Assembly (NCBI RefSeq): GCF_036934945.1
Contig: NC_088236.1
Coordinates: forward strand, 944,369 to 1,008,368
Direction: 5' to 3'
DNA: 64,000 nucleotides
Origin: Oncorhynchus masou masou
Lineage: Eukaryota > Chordata > Actinopteri > Salmoniformes > Salmonidae
The position numbers were made by a program, and so were the translations under genes. The notes beneath the pieces are model-generated. The model was not told where the DNA came from, made no database searches, and was given only the letters and a program-made list of their open reading frames with translations. Shown piece after piece: positions 20,169 through 28,959 of this stretch (the first letter of the stretch is position 1; each line of letters starts with the position of its first letter).

Positions 20169-21425
20169 CACTGATCAAAAAAATAAAGGGAACACTAAAA
20201 TAACACATTCTAGATCTGAATGAATGAAATATTCTTCTTAAATACTTTTTCTTTACATAGTTGAATGTGCTGACAACAAAATCACACAAAAATGATCAAT
20301 GGAAATCAAATTTATCAACCCATGGAGGTCTGGATGTGGAGTCACACTCAAAATGAAAGTGGAAAACTACACTACAGGCTGATCCAACTTTGATGTAATG
20401 TCCTTAAAACAAGTCAAAATGAGGCTCAGTAGTGTGTGTGGCCTCCACGTGCCTGTATGACCTCCATACAACGCCTGGTCATGCTCCTGGTGAGGTGGCG
20501 GATGGTCTCCTGAGGGATCTCCTCCCAGACCTGGACTAAAGCATCTGCCAACTCCTGGACAGTCTGTGGTGCAACTGTTGGTGGATGGAGCGAGACATGA
20601 TGTCCCAGATGTGCTCAATTGGATTCAGGTCTGGGGAACGGGCAGGCCAGTCCATAGCATCAATGCCTTCCTCTTGCAGGAACTGCTGACACACTCCAGC
20701 CACATGAGGTCTAGCATTGTCTTGCATTAGGAGGAACCCAGGGCCAACCGCACCAGCATACGGTCTCACAAGGGGTCTGAGGATCTCATCTCAGTACCTA
20801 ATGGCAGTCAGGCTACCTCTGGCGAGCACATGGAGGGCTGTGCTGCCCCCCAAAGAAATGCCACCTCGCACCATGACTGACCCACCGCCAAACCGGTCAT
20901 GCTGGAGGATGTTGCAGGCAGCAGAATGTTCTCCACTGCGTCTCCAGACTCTGTTATGTCTGTCACGTGCTCAGTGTGAACCTGCTTTCATATGTGAAAA
21001 GCACAGGGCGCCAGTGGCGAATTTGCCAATCTTGGTGTTCTCTGGCAAATGCCAAACGTCCTGCACGGTGTTGGGCTGTAAGCACAACTCCCACCTGTGG
21101 ATGTCGGTCCCTCATACCACCTTCATGGAGTCTGTTTCTGACTGTTTGAGCAGACACATGCACATTTGTGGCCTGCTGGAGGTCATTTTGCAGGGCTCTG
21201 GCAGTGCTCCTCCTGCTCCTCCTTGCACAATGGCGGAGGTAGCGGTCCTGCTGCTGGGTTGTTACCCTCCTACAGCCTCCTCCACGTCTCCTGATGTACT
21301 GGCCTGTCTCCTGGTAGCGCCTCCATGCTCTGGACACTACGCTGACAGTCACAGCAAACCTTCTTGCCACAGCTCGCATTGATGTGCCATCCTGGATGAG
21401 CTGCACTACCTGAGCCACGCTTTGG
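20169..21425 (-). mobile_element. Tc1-like transposon, one end missing
   Basis: The left end, cactgatcaaaaaaataaag after a TA, is a known terminal sequence of a fish Tc1-like family. The transposase remains are on the minus strand up to its start codon at 21418. The opposite terminal repeat is missing; sequence passes directly into LINE sequence at about 21426. It is inserted inside the LINE whose halves lie at 19057-20168 and 21426-21723. Confidence 0.85.
20536..21418 (-). pseudogene. Tc1-like transposase pseudogene, catalytic Asp replaced
   Basis: Minus strand. The first frame (21418-20963) starts MAQVVQLIQDGTSMRAVARR, a helix-turn-helix DNA-binding domain, with a second basic HTH and an RRRGGGCRR linker. 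It ends at VLFTYESRFTLS, where the family has FTDESRF, so the first catalytic aspartate is tyrosine. After a frameshift between 20963 and 20770, the frame at 20769-20536 carries LMQDNARPHVA (second aspartate) and SPDLNPIEHIWD (third acidic residue, glutamate). It cannot be active as it stands. Confidence 0.87.
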
Positions 21426-21723
21426 ATAAATCCAAAAAGATGCCAAGAGTGTATTCATTGTTCAGGGCTATAAATATTGTATAAACTAATTGCAAAAGAG
21501 CCATATCTGTGGAATAGTTTTTACCAAAACCATATTGGTGATCATACGGAATACAGTGTTGAATTACTTGTTTCAATATTCTTCAGGATTTTAGAAAAAC
21601 ATGGTAGTACAGATATCGGGTGATAGTTTGTAAAGATCTTGGATACCCAGATATCTAGAGGGGTATAACTTTGGTAATTTTCAAAACTTCAGGAACAATA
21701 CCAGTTTCATAGATTTGAAGATA
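21426..21723 (-). mobile_element. LINE, second piece (5' side of the split element)
   Basis: A continuation of the LINE at 19057-20168, in the same orientation, after the Tc1-like insertion. The reverse complement encodes degraded RT sequence upstream of the GVPKGS motif (around 21520-21600, the region of the LDFSKAFD-type block in this class). It ends where the next Tc1-like element begins, at a TA dinucleotide. Confidence 0.6.
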
Positions 21724-23211
21724 TACAGTACCAGTCAAAACTTTCGACACACCTACTCATTCCAGAGTTTCTTTCTTTTTACTTTTTCTCTACATTGTGG
21801 AATAATAGTGAAGACATCAGAACTATGAAATAACACATATGGAATCATGTAGTAACTAAAAAAGTGTTAAACAAATCAATATATATTTACATTTCAAATT
21901 CTTCAAAGTAGCTACCCTTTGCCTTGATGACAGCTTTGCACACTCTTGGCATTCCCTCAACCAGCTTAATGAGGAATGCTTTTCCAACAGTCTTGAAGGA
22001 GTTCCCACATATGCTGAGCACTTGTTGGCTTCTTTTCCTTCACTCTGTGGTTCAACTCATCCCAACCCATCTCAATTGGGTTGAGGTCGGGTGATTCGGG
22101 AGGCCAGGTCTTCTGATGCAGTACTCAATCACTCTCCTTCTTGGTAAAATATCCCTTACACAGCCTGGAGGTGTGTTGGGTCATTCTTCTGTTGAAAAAC
22201 AAATAATAGTCCCACTAAGTGCATACCAAATGCGATGGCATATCGCTGCAGAATGCTGTTGTAGCCATGCTGATTAAAGTGTGCCTTGAATTCTAATTCA
22301 ATCACCGACAGTGTCATCAGCAAAGCACACCCACACCATCACGCCTCCTCCATGCTTTACAGTGGGAACCACACATGCAGAGATCATCCGTTCACCCACA
22401 CACGTATTATAAAGACACGGAGGTTGGAACCAAAAATCTCCAAATTGGACTCCAGACCAAAGGACACATTTCCACCGGTTAAATGTCCATTAATCATGTT
22501 TCTTGGCCCAAACAAGTCTCTTCTTATTATTTGTGTCCTTTAGTAGTGGTTTCTTTGCAGCAATTCAACCATGGAGGCCTGATTCACAAAGTCTCCTCTG
22601 AACAGTTGACGTTGAGATGTGTCTGTTACTTGAACTCTGTGATGCATTTATTTGGGATTCAATTTCTGAGGCTGGTAATGAGCTTATCCTCTGCAGCTTC
22701 TTTTCCTGTGGCGGTCCTCATGAGAGCCAGTTTCATCTTAGCGCTTGATGGTTTTTGCGACTGCACTTGAAGAAACTTTCAAAGTTCTTGATATGTTCCG
22801 TATTGACTGACCTTCATGTCTTAAAGTAATGATGGACTGTCATTTCTCTTTGCTTATTTGAGCTGTTCTTGCCATAATATGGGCTTGGTCTTTTACCAGA
22901 TTTGGCTATCCTCTGTATACCACCCCTACCTTAACACAACTAATTGGCTCAAACACATTAAGAGGAAATTAACTCCCACACACACTTAACATTTAAGAAG
23001 GCACATCTGTTAATCAAAACCTGTCATCAAGGCAAAGGGTGGCAATTGGAAGAATATAAAATATATTTTGATTTGTTTAACACTTTTTTGCCTACTATAT
23101 TATTCCATGTGTGTTATTTCATAGTTTTGATGTTTTTATCATAATTATACTATGTAAAAATGAAAGAAAAACCCTTCAATGAGTAGGTGATCTAAAACTT
23201 TTGACCGGTAC
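21724..23211 (-). mobile_element. Tc1-like transposon, both ends, dead transposase
   Basis: The left terminal repeat acagtaccagtcaaaacttt pairs with the right end aacttttgaccggtactgt, whose last bases (tgt after ggtac) lie at 26549-26551 because an LTR element is inserted there. The interior (minus strand) shows remnants of the transposase at 21960-22870, including the reverse complement of an N-P-I-E type block near 22060 (ctcaattgggttgaggtcgg), but the frames are broken throughout. Length without the insertion is about 1.5 kb, normal for the family. Confidence 0.88.
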
Positions 23212-23651
23212 TGTAACGGCGTTCTTCTTTTGTTGAAAGAGAGTCGGACCGAAATGCAGCGTGTAGGTTACTCATGTTTATTTAGTGAAGACAAACGAAC
23301 GAACTATACATGAACAACTAAATAATACAAAAACAACAAACGGAACGTGAAACCTATTACAGCCTGACTGGTGAAACTAACACAAAGACAGGAACAATCA
23401 CCCACGAAATGCAAAGCGATAACCAGGCTACCTAAATACGGTTCCCAATCAGAGACAACGAGAATCACCTGACTCTGATTGAGAACCGCCTCAGGCAGCC
23501 AAACCTATTAAACACACACACCCCTAATCAGCTACAATCCCAGCTACTACAAACCCCAAAACGAAACTACAATACATAATAAACCCATGTCACACCCTGG
23601 TCTGACTAACTAATAAACTAAAACACAAAATACTAAGACCAAGGCGTGACA
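23212..23651 (-). repeat. 3' LTR of the retroelement
   Basis: 440 bp, nearly identical to 26104-26543. I count about four differences (for example gaacgaac versus gaacaaac, and ccccaaaacg versus ccccaatacg). On the minus strand it begins tgtcacgccttggtctta and contains aataaactaaaac-type sequence near its start on the + strand. Confidence 0.92.
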
Positions 23652-23687
23652 GAACCCCCCCCTAAGGTGCGGACTCCCGAACGCACC

Positions 23688-25613
23688 TCAAAAACCATAG
23701 GGAGGGTCCGGGTGGGCGTCTGTCCATGGTGGCGGTTCCGGCTCCGGACGTGGATCCCACTTCATAAATGTCATTATTCCTCCCCTTCGCGTCCTGGGAT
23801 AATCCACCCTAACCGCCGACCATGGCCGAATAGTCCTCACCCAGAACCCTACATAACAGAGGAGCAGCTCGTGACTGAGGGGCAGCTCGGGACTGAGGGG
23901 CAGCTCGGGACTGAGGGGCAGCTCGGGACTGAGGGGCAGCTCGGGACTGAGGGGCAGCTCGGGACTGAGGGGCAGCCCGGCACTGAGAAGAAGCCCAGCA
24001 CTGAGAAGAAGCCCAGTACTGAGAAGAAGCCCAGCCAGGCAGTTGAATCCGGCAGATCCTGGCTGACTGGCGGATCCTGGCTGACTGGCGGATCCTGGCT
24101 GACTGGCGGATCCTGGCTGACTGGCGGATCCTGGCTGACTGGAGGATCTGACTGGATCCTGGCCGACTGGCGGATCCTGGCTGACTGGCAGATCCTGGCC
24201 GACTGGCGGATCCTGGCTGACTAGCAGATCTGGAAGAGTCTGGTTGACTGGCAGATCTGGAAGAGTCTGGTTGACTAGCAGATCTGGAAGAGTCTGGCTG
24301 ACTGGCAGATCTGGAAGAGGCTGGTTGACTGGCAGATCTGGAAGAGTCTGGCTGACTGGCAGATCTGGAAGAGTCTGGCTGACTGGCAGATCTGGAAGAG
24401 TCTGGCTGACTGGCAGATCTGGAAGAGTCTGGCTGACTGGCAGATCTGGAAGAGTCTGGCTGACTGGCAGATCTGGAAGAGTCTGGCTGACTGGCAGATC
24501 TGGAAGAGTCTGGCTGACTGGCAGATCTGGAAGAGTCTGGCTGACTGGCAGATCTGGAAGAGTCTGGCTGACTGGCAGATCTGGCTGCTCCATACTGCCT
24601 GGCGGCTCTGGCTGCTCCATGCAGATTGACAGCTCTGGCGGCTCCTTGCAGACTGGCAGCTCCTTGCAGACTGGCAGCTCCTTGCAGACTGGCAGCTCCT
24701 TGCAGACTGGCAGCTCCATGCAGACTGGCAGCTCCATGCAGACTGGCAACTCCATGCAGACTGGCAACTCCATGCAGACTGGCAACTCCATGCAGACTGG
24801 CAACTCCATGCAGACTGGCAACTCCTTGCAGACTGGAAGCTCTGGCTGCTTCATGCAGACTGACAGCTCTGGCTGCTCCATGTAGACTGGCAGCTCAGGC
24901 TGCTCTATACAGGCAGGAGGCTCCGGCAGCGCTGTAGAGGAGGAAGGCTCTAGAACCGCTGAACAGGCGGGAGACTCCGACAGCGCAGGAGAGGGAGAAA
25001 GCGCTGGCTGCGCTGAACAGGCGAGGCGCACTGAAGGCCTGATGCGTGGTGCTGGCACTGGTGGTATTTGGCCGAGGACACGCACAGGAAGCCTAGTGCG
25101 GGGAGCTGCTACTGGAGGGCTGGGGTGTGGAGGTGGTACTGGATAGAGGACAGGCACTGGAAGCCTGGTGCGGGGAGCTACTACCGGAGGACTGGTGTGT
25201 GAAGGTGGCACAGGATGGACTGGACCGTGAAGGTGTACTGGAGAGCCTGAGTGCAGGACTGGCACAGGACGTGCAAGGCTAGGTAGGTACACAGGAAGCT
25301 TAGTGCGTGAGGCTGGCACACTTTTCACCAGCCGACTAACACGCACCTCAGGACTAGTATGGAGCGCTGACCCAGGTCCCATTAAATCCCCGACACGCTC
25401 CGTCGGACGAATATTATACCTAAAGCACCAAACTAGCAACTCCCTCATTAATCTCTCCTCCAATTTCCCCATTAACTCCTTCACAGTCTCTGCTTCGCTC
25501 ACCTCCAACACTGGTTCTGACCTCCTCCTTGGCTCTTCACAATAAACAGGGAGAGTTGACTCAGGTCTGTCTCCTGACTCAGCCACTCCCCCTGATAGCC
25601 CCCCCCAAGACAT
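23688..25613 (-). CDS. Repeat-rich 641-codon ORF of the LTR element
   Basis: An open frame of 641 codons on the minus strand between the LTRs. Its N-terminal ~90 residues are ordinary in composition (an SEAETVKELMGKLEERLMRE helix-forming stretch). They are followed by a proline-rich part (PVLYPVPPPHPSPP type) and then three blocks of short tandem peptides: ELPVCM (~8 copies), PDLPVSQTL (~14 copies) and SQPGSA (~5 copies). The DNA of these blocks is itself tandem repeat, so part of the openness may be fortuitous. I see no gag zinc knuckle and no polymerase motif. A gag-like or element-specific structural role is a guess. It overlaps the next ORF by 115 bases in a different frame. Confidence 0.5.
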   Translation of the reverse strand: MSWGGLSGGVAESGDRPESTLPVYCEEPRRRSEPVLEVSEAETVKELMGKLEERLMRELLVWCFRYNIRPTERVGDLMGPGSALHTSPEVRVSRLVKSVPASRTKLPVYLPSLARPVPVLHSGSPVHLHGPVHPVPPSHTSPPVVAPRTRLPVPVLYPVPPPHPSPPVAAPRTRLPVRVLGQIPPVPAPRIRPSVRLACSAQPALSPSPALSESPACSAVLEPSSSTALPEPPACIEQPELPVYMEQPELSVCMKQPELPVCKELPVCMELPVCMELPVCMELPVCMELPVCMELPVCMELPVCKELPVCKELPVCKELPVCKEPPELSICMEQPEPPGSMEQPDLPVSQTLPDLPVSQTLPDLPVSQTLPDLPVSQTLPDLPVSQTLPDLPVSQTLPDLPVSQTLPDLPVSQTLPDLPVSQTLPDLPVNQPLPDLPVSQTLPDLLVNQTLPDLPVNQTLPDLLVSQDPPVGQDLPVSQDPPVGQDPVRSSSQPGSASQPGSASQPGSASQPGSASQPGSAGFNCLAGLLLSTGLLLSAGLLLSAGLPLSPELPLSPELPLSPELPLSPELPLSPELPLSHELLLCYVGFWVRTIRPWSAVRVDYPRTRRGGIMTFMKWDPRPEPEPPPWTDAHPDPPYGF

Positions 25614-26167
25614 TTTTGGGGCTGCTTTTCGGGTTTCGCTCTGCGCCGCCGTGTCTTTCTTTTCGACTCCATTCTTCTATAGCCCTCTTCGCACTGCTCC
25701 AGCGAATCCCAGGCGGGCACCGGCACTCTCTCTGGGTCGGCCGCCCACCTGTCTATTTCTTCCCACGTCGTTATATCCATACTGTATTCCATTGTGGGCT
25801 GCTCCTGTTTCCATCCACGTCGCCGTGCTGCCTCCTCATACCAGCGCCTCTCCGCTTCAGCCGCCTCTAATTCCTCCTTAGGGCGGCGATATTCACCAGG
25901 CTGAGCCCAGGGTCCTTTTCCTTCCAGCTCCTGTTTCCTCTTCGCCTGCTGCACCTTTGGGCGGCTACAATCCTCTGGTTTAGCCCAGGGTCCTCTTCCG
26001 TCAAGGATTTCCTCCCATGTCCAGAAATCCTTAATACATGGCTCCTCTTTGGGCTGCACCTGCCTGTTGACACGCTGCTCGGTCCGAGTGTGGTGGGTGA
26101 TTCTGTAACTGCGTTCTTCTTTTGTTGAAAGAGAGTCGGACCGAAATGCAGCGTGTAGGTTACTCAT
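25499..26167 (-). CDS. Charged 222-codon ORF of the LTR element
   Basis: An open frame on the minus strand starting at MSNLHAAFRSDSLS. Its start codon lies inside the 5' LTR (26104-26543). The product is rich in E, R, K and W, with repeated WEE(I/L) and GPWA(K/Q)P segments (LDGRGPWAKPEDCSRP and LEGKGPWAQPGEYRRP) about 30 residues apart, an internal duplication. No recognised domain. It could be the first part of a gag-like protein joined by frameshift to the 641-codon frame, or that frame broken by an indel; the sequence alone does not decide. Confidence 0.5.
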   Translation of the reverse strand: MSNLHAAFRSDSLSTKEERSYRITHHTRTEQRVNRQVQPKEEPCIKDFWTWEEILDGRGPWAKPEDCSRPKVQQAKRKQELEGKGPWAQPGEYRRPKEELEAAEAERRWYEEAARRRGWKQEQPTMEYSMDITTWEEIDRWAADPERVPVPAWDSLEQCEEGYRRMESKRKTRRRRAKPEKQPQKCLGGGYQGEWLSQETDLSQLSLFIVKSQGGGQNQCWR

Positions 26168-26543
26168 GTTTATTTAGTGAAGACAAACGAACAAACTATA
26201 CATGAACAACTAAATAATACAAAAACCACAAACGGAACGTGAAACCTATTACAGCCTGACTGGTGAAACTAACACAAAGACAGGAACAATCACCCACGAA
26301 ATGCAAAGCGATAACCAGGCTACCTAAATACGGTTCCCAATCAGAGACAACGAGAATCACCTGACTCTGATTGAGAACCGCCTCAGGCAGCCAAACCTAT
26401 TAAACACACACACCCCTAATCAGCTACAATCCCAGCTACTACAAACCCCAATACGAAACTACAATACATAATAAACCCATGTCACACCCTGGTCTGACTA
26501 ACTAATAAACTAAAACACAAAATACTAAGACCAAGGCGTGACA
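26104..26543 (-). repeat. 5' LTR of the retroelement
   Basis: 440 bp, the partner of 23212-23651. On the minus strand it is the upstream LTR. The 222-codon ORF starts within it. After it, on the minus strand, the interior begins gaatcacccaccacactcgg, the position where a primer-binding site is expected. I cannot assign it to a tRNA. Confidence 0.92.
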
Positions 26544-26563
26544 GGTACTGTGTGTGTATATAA

Positions 26564-27085
26564 AATCAGCAAAAAAGGAAACGTCCCTTTTTTAGGACCC
26601 TGTCTTTCAAAGATAATTCTGTAGTGAAAACAATACAGAAACTCGTGCAAAACGCACGGAGGAACAAACTCAGTTCCGAAACTAAACTACAAGTGCGTAA
26701 TAGCGAAAACAATAAACATCAAAGATAATCTAGCGCAAATACACGCAAGCTTAATCCTGCACGAACTAAGGCAGGCAACAGGTGCCCTTATATACACACA
26801 GAAATAAACACAAATGAAACCAGGTGTGAAAAGGAACACAGACAAAACCACCAGAAAGGAAAAGGGATCGGTGGCGGCAAGTAAACCGGGGACGCTGAGC
26901 GCCGCCCGAACAGGGAGAGGAGTTACCTTTGTCGTGACAACATGTCTGTGGAACTTGTTCAGTTTATGTCTCAGTTGTTGAATATTGTTATGTTCAAATA
27001 AATATTTACACACGTTAAGTTTGCTGAAAATAAACGCAGTTAACAGTGAGATGAGAATTTCTTTTTTTGCTGGGTTTATATACAC
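26564..27085. mobile_element. Deleted Tc1-like element split by a solo-LTR-like insertion
   Basis: Left piece 26564-26620: aaatcagcaaaaaaggaaac and gtccc...aggaccctgtctttc, the terminus of a fish Tc1-like family. Right piece 26942-27085: catgtctgtggaacttgttc through gaaaataaacgcagttaaca to ttctttttttgctgggttta, the other terminus. The transposase between them is deleted. The 320-bp sequence between the pieces is unrelated and LTR-like. Confidence 0.8.
26621..26941 (-). mobile_element. Solo-LTR-like insertion
   Basis: On the minus strand it begins tgtcacgacaaaggtaactc and includes ctcctctccctgttcgggcg, a TATA-like tatataag (reverse complement of cttatatacac, ~26787) and an A/T-rich end. A related but diverged copy lies at 44008-44364, which also ends gtcgtgaca and shares the cgcccgaacagggagaggag block. 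No internal region or second LTR is nearby, consistent with a solo LTR. Confidence 0.65.
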
Positions 27086-28095
27086 TACCATTCAAAAGTT
27101 TGGGGTCACTTAGAAATGTCCTTTAAAAAAACAAAAAACAAAACACTTTTTTTGTCTATTAAAATAACATCAAATGAATAAAAAATAGTGTAGACATGTT
27201 CCAATGGCACGTTGTGTTAGCTAATCCAAGTTTAGCATTTTAAAAGGCTAATTGATCATTAGAAAACCCTTTTGCGGCCTCCCGGGTGGTTAAGAGCGCT
27301 GTACTGCAGCGCCAGCTGTGCCACCAGAGACTCTGGGTTCACGCCCAGGCTCTTTCGTAACCGGCAGCGACCGGGGGGTCCTTGGGGCAACGCACAATTG
27401 GCCTAGTGTCGTCCGGGTTAGGGAGGGGTTGGCCGGTAGGGATATCCTTGTCTCATCGCTCACCAGCGACTCCTGTGGCAGGCTGGGCGCAGTGCACGCA
27501 AACCAAGGTTGCCAGGTGCACAGTGTTTCCTCCGACACATTGGTGCGGCTGGCTTCCGGGTTGGATGCGCGCTGTGTTAAGAAGCAGTGCGGCTTGGTTG
27601 GGTTGTGTCTCGGAGGACGCATGACTTTCAACCTTCGTCTCTCCCGAGCCCATACGGCAGTTGTAGCGATGAGACAAGATAGTAGCTACTAAAACAATTG
27701 GATACCACGAAATTGGGGTAAAATTAAAAATAAAATGTAAAAAAAACTTTTGCAATTATGTTAGCACAGCTGAAAACTGTTGTCCTGATTAAAGAAGCAA
27801 TAAAACTGGCCTTCAGTAGACGAGTTGAGTATCTGGAGCGTTGGCATTCGTGGATTCGATTACAGGCTCAAAATGTCCAGAAACGAGTTTCTTCTGAAAC
27901 TTTTCAGTCTATTTTTGTTTTGTTCTGAAAAATGAAGGCTAGCTGAATGAAGGCTAGCTTAATCAAATAGTACCTGCAAATCACCAGTCTCAACGTCAAC
28001 AGTGAAGAGGCGACTCAAGGATGCTGGCCTTCTAGGCAGAGTTCCTCTATCTCTTTTTATTGACCAGTCTGAGATATGGCTTTTTCTTTGCAACT
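27086..28095 (+). mobile_element. Tc1-like element with internal deletion, split by a SINE
   Basis: The left end (cactaccattcaaaagtttg, gggtcacttagaaatgtcc) is a known fish Tc1-like terminus. A SINE is inserted at 27274-27725. After it the element resumes with leader sequence (cagtagacgagttgagtatc) and a transposase piece near 27970-28035 (sequence for LNSTCKSPVSTSTVKRRLKD and AGLLGR). Then follows a segment that matches the family in reverse orientation (gaccagtctgagatatggct, 28061-28090). Most of the transposase and the right terminal repeat are missing. Confidence 0.78.
27274..27725 (+). mobile_element. tRNA-derived SINE, ~450 bp, second copy
   Basis: Begins gcggcctcccgggtggttaa with a tRNA-like head; the B-box-like element is gggttcacgcccagg (~27335). 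The body matches the reverse complement of 3245-3697. The tail is A-rich (aaaattaaaaataaaatg). The short sequence cttttgc occurs at both junctions, a likely target duplication. It is inserted inside a Tc1-like element. Confidence 0.87.
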
Positions 28096-28428
28096 ACTGT
28101 TACTGCAAATTAAACATCACAATTCACCAAGAAAAACTGTTACATTCCTCCACAAATCTGTCCCCAATCAATACTTTAAACGGCACCAGAGAGAAATGAC
28201 AAAAGGATAGAGAGCGGTAATGGGCAGTCCATCATGTGACTACCATCATGGGATTTTTATTCAATGTTTTATTCTGTGTTTCTGCATTCAACCCACATAA
28301 TGCGTAGTGCATTTATTGCTTACATTTTTTTTGAAAACCCAGATTATTTTTTAATAATGATACTGAAGCGACCTCAAAAACCACTATTCGCGCAGCACTA
28401 GTACGCACCATTGTCTCTCTTTCTCTGA
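28096..28428. other. Intron sequence, nothing recognised
   Basis: AT-rich intron sequence before the exon 4 acceptor region. There is a short stretch resembling a transposon end near 28370 but nothing I can assign. Confidence 0.55.
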
Positions 28429-28570
28429 TCTCTCTTTCACCATATCTACCTCAATGTAGAATGATTTCTCTCCTCAATCTTTCACCATGTCTACCTCAAT
28501 GTAGAATAATTTCTCTCCTCTCTCTTTCACCATATCTACCTCACTGTAGAATGATTTCTCTCTTCTCCAG
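28429..28570 (+). repeat. Three-copy ~46-bp repeat ending at the splice acceptor
   Basis: Three copies of ctttcaccatatctacctca then (a/c)tgtagaatgatttctctcctc. The last copy continues as atttctctcttctccag and forms the acceptor of the exon at 28571. It is pyrimidine-rich, as expected upstream of an acceptor. Confidence 0.9.
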
Positions 28571-28676
28571 GCTACGCCCCAGTAACAGGCATGTGCCATA
28601 CAGTCCGGAGCTGCACGCTGAACCATGAGGATGGATTCTCCTCTGCCTTCGTTGTCGCCCACGAGACCGGACATGT
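28571..28676 (+). CDS. adamts3: ADAMTS3-type metalloprotease, exon 4 in window (HETGH)
   Basis: A 106-base exon between acceptor ttctccag and donor gt|gtaaat, phase 1 in and phase 0+2 out. It encodes GYAPVTGMC, RSCTLNHEDGFSSAFVVAHE and TGHV. The zinc-binding HETGH is at 28660-28674: two histidine ligands and the catalytic glutamate. The third histidine is in the next exon. The intron interrupts the codon for the valine directly after HETGH. All family cysteines in the segment are kept. Most vertebrate relatives have proline in CHPVRSC; here it is threonine (CHTVRSC). Confidence 0.95.
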
Positions 28677-28959
28677 GTAAATTCTGATTATCTGTGTGTG
28701 TGTGTGTGTTTACACGGGGGCGGTTCAAGGTTCCATAGTGTGGGAATAGAATGTTTCCCATAATCTAGTCAGTGGTTTTGTGTTCAGTTGGCTCCTCTGT
28801 GATCTGACGTTAGCATCAACCACCTTTCAGAGACAGGCCCATCTATTCTACAGCCTCTCCTCCTTATGATATTACATCATGTCCTGCCTCCTTCCGAATT
28901 ACGTCAATCTGACATAACATCCATAGAGCGGCAGGCCATGGAGCGGCAGGCCGTAGAGC

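Larger units (their letters stand above)
23212..26543 (-). mobile_element. LTR retroelement, apparently non-autonomous
   Basis: Two 440-bp direct repeats (23212-23651 and 26104-26543) begin tgtaac and end gtgaca, so they have TG...CA ends, and the flanking 5-bp sequence ggtac is duplicated (23207-23211 and 26544-26548). On the minus strand a polypurine run (reverse complement of gaaccccccccttaag-type sequence at 23652-23665) precedes the 3' LTR. The interior is only 2.45 kb and holds two overlapping frames with no protease, reverse transcriptase, RNase H or integrase motif that I can see. The two LTRs differ at about four positions, which points to a recent insertion. Confidence 0.88.

Noticed and set aside
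20717..21382. A 221-codon plus-strand ORF
   Set aside because: It is the opposite strand of the Tc1-like transposase pseudogene, which has clear family motifs on the minus strand.
24244..24885. A 213-codon plus-strand ORF of RSGRVWLTG repeats
   Set aside because: It is the antisense of the repeat blocks in the 641-codon minus-strand frame of the LTR element. The minus frame is three times longer and extends into non-repeat sequence.
27274..27370. A tRNA gene at the SINE head
   Set aside because: The tRNA-like part lacks a convincing cloverleaf and is joined to a 350-bp body that is repeated elsewhere. It is a SINE.
27318..27692. A 124-codon ORF and its reverse-strand partner
   Set aside because: Both lie within the tRNA-derived SINE and recur in the copy at 3245-3697. 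They are composition artefacts.
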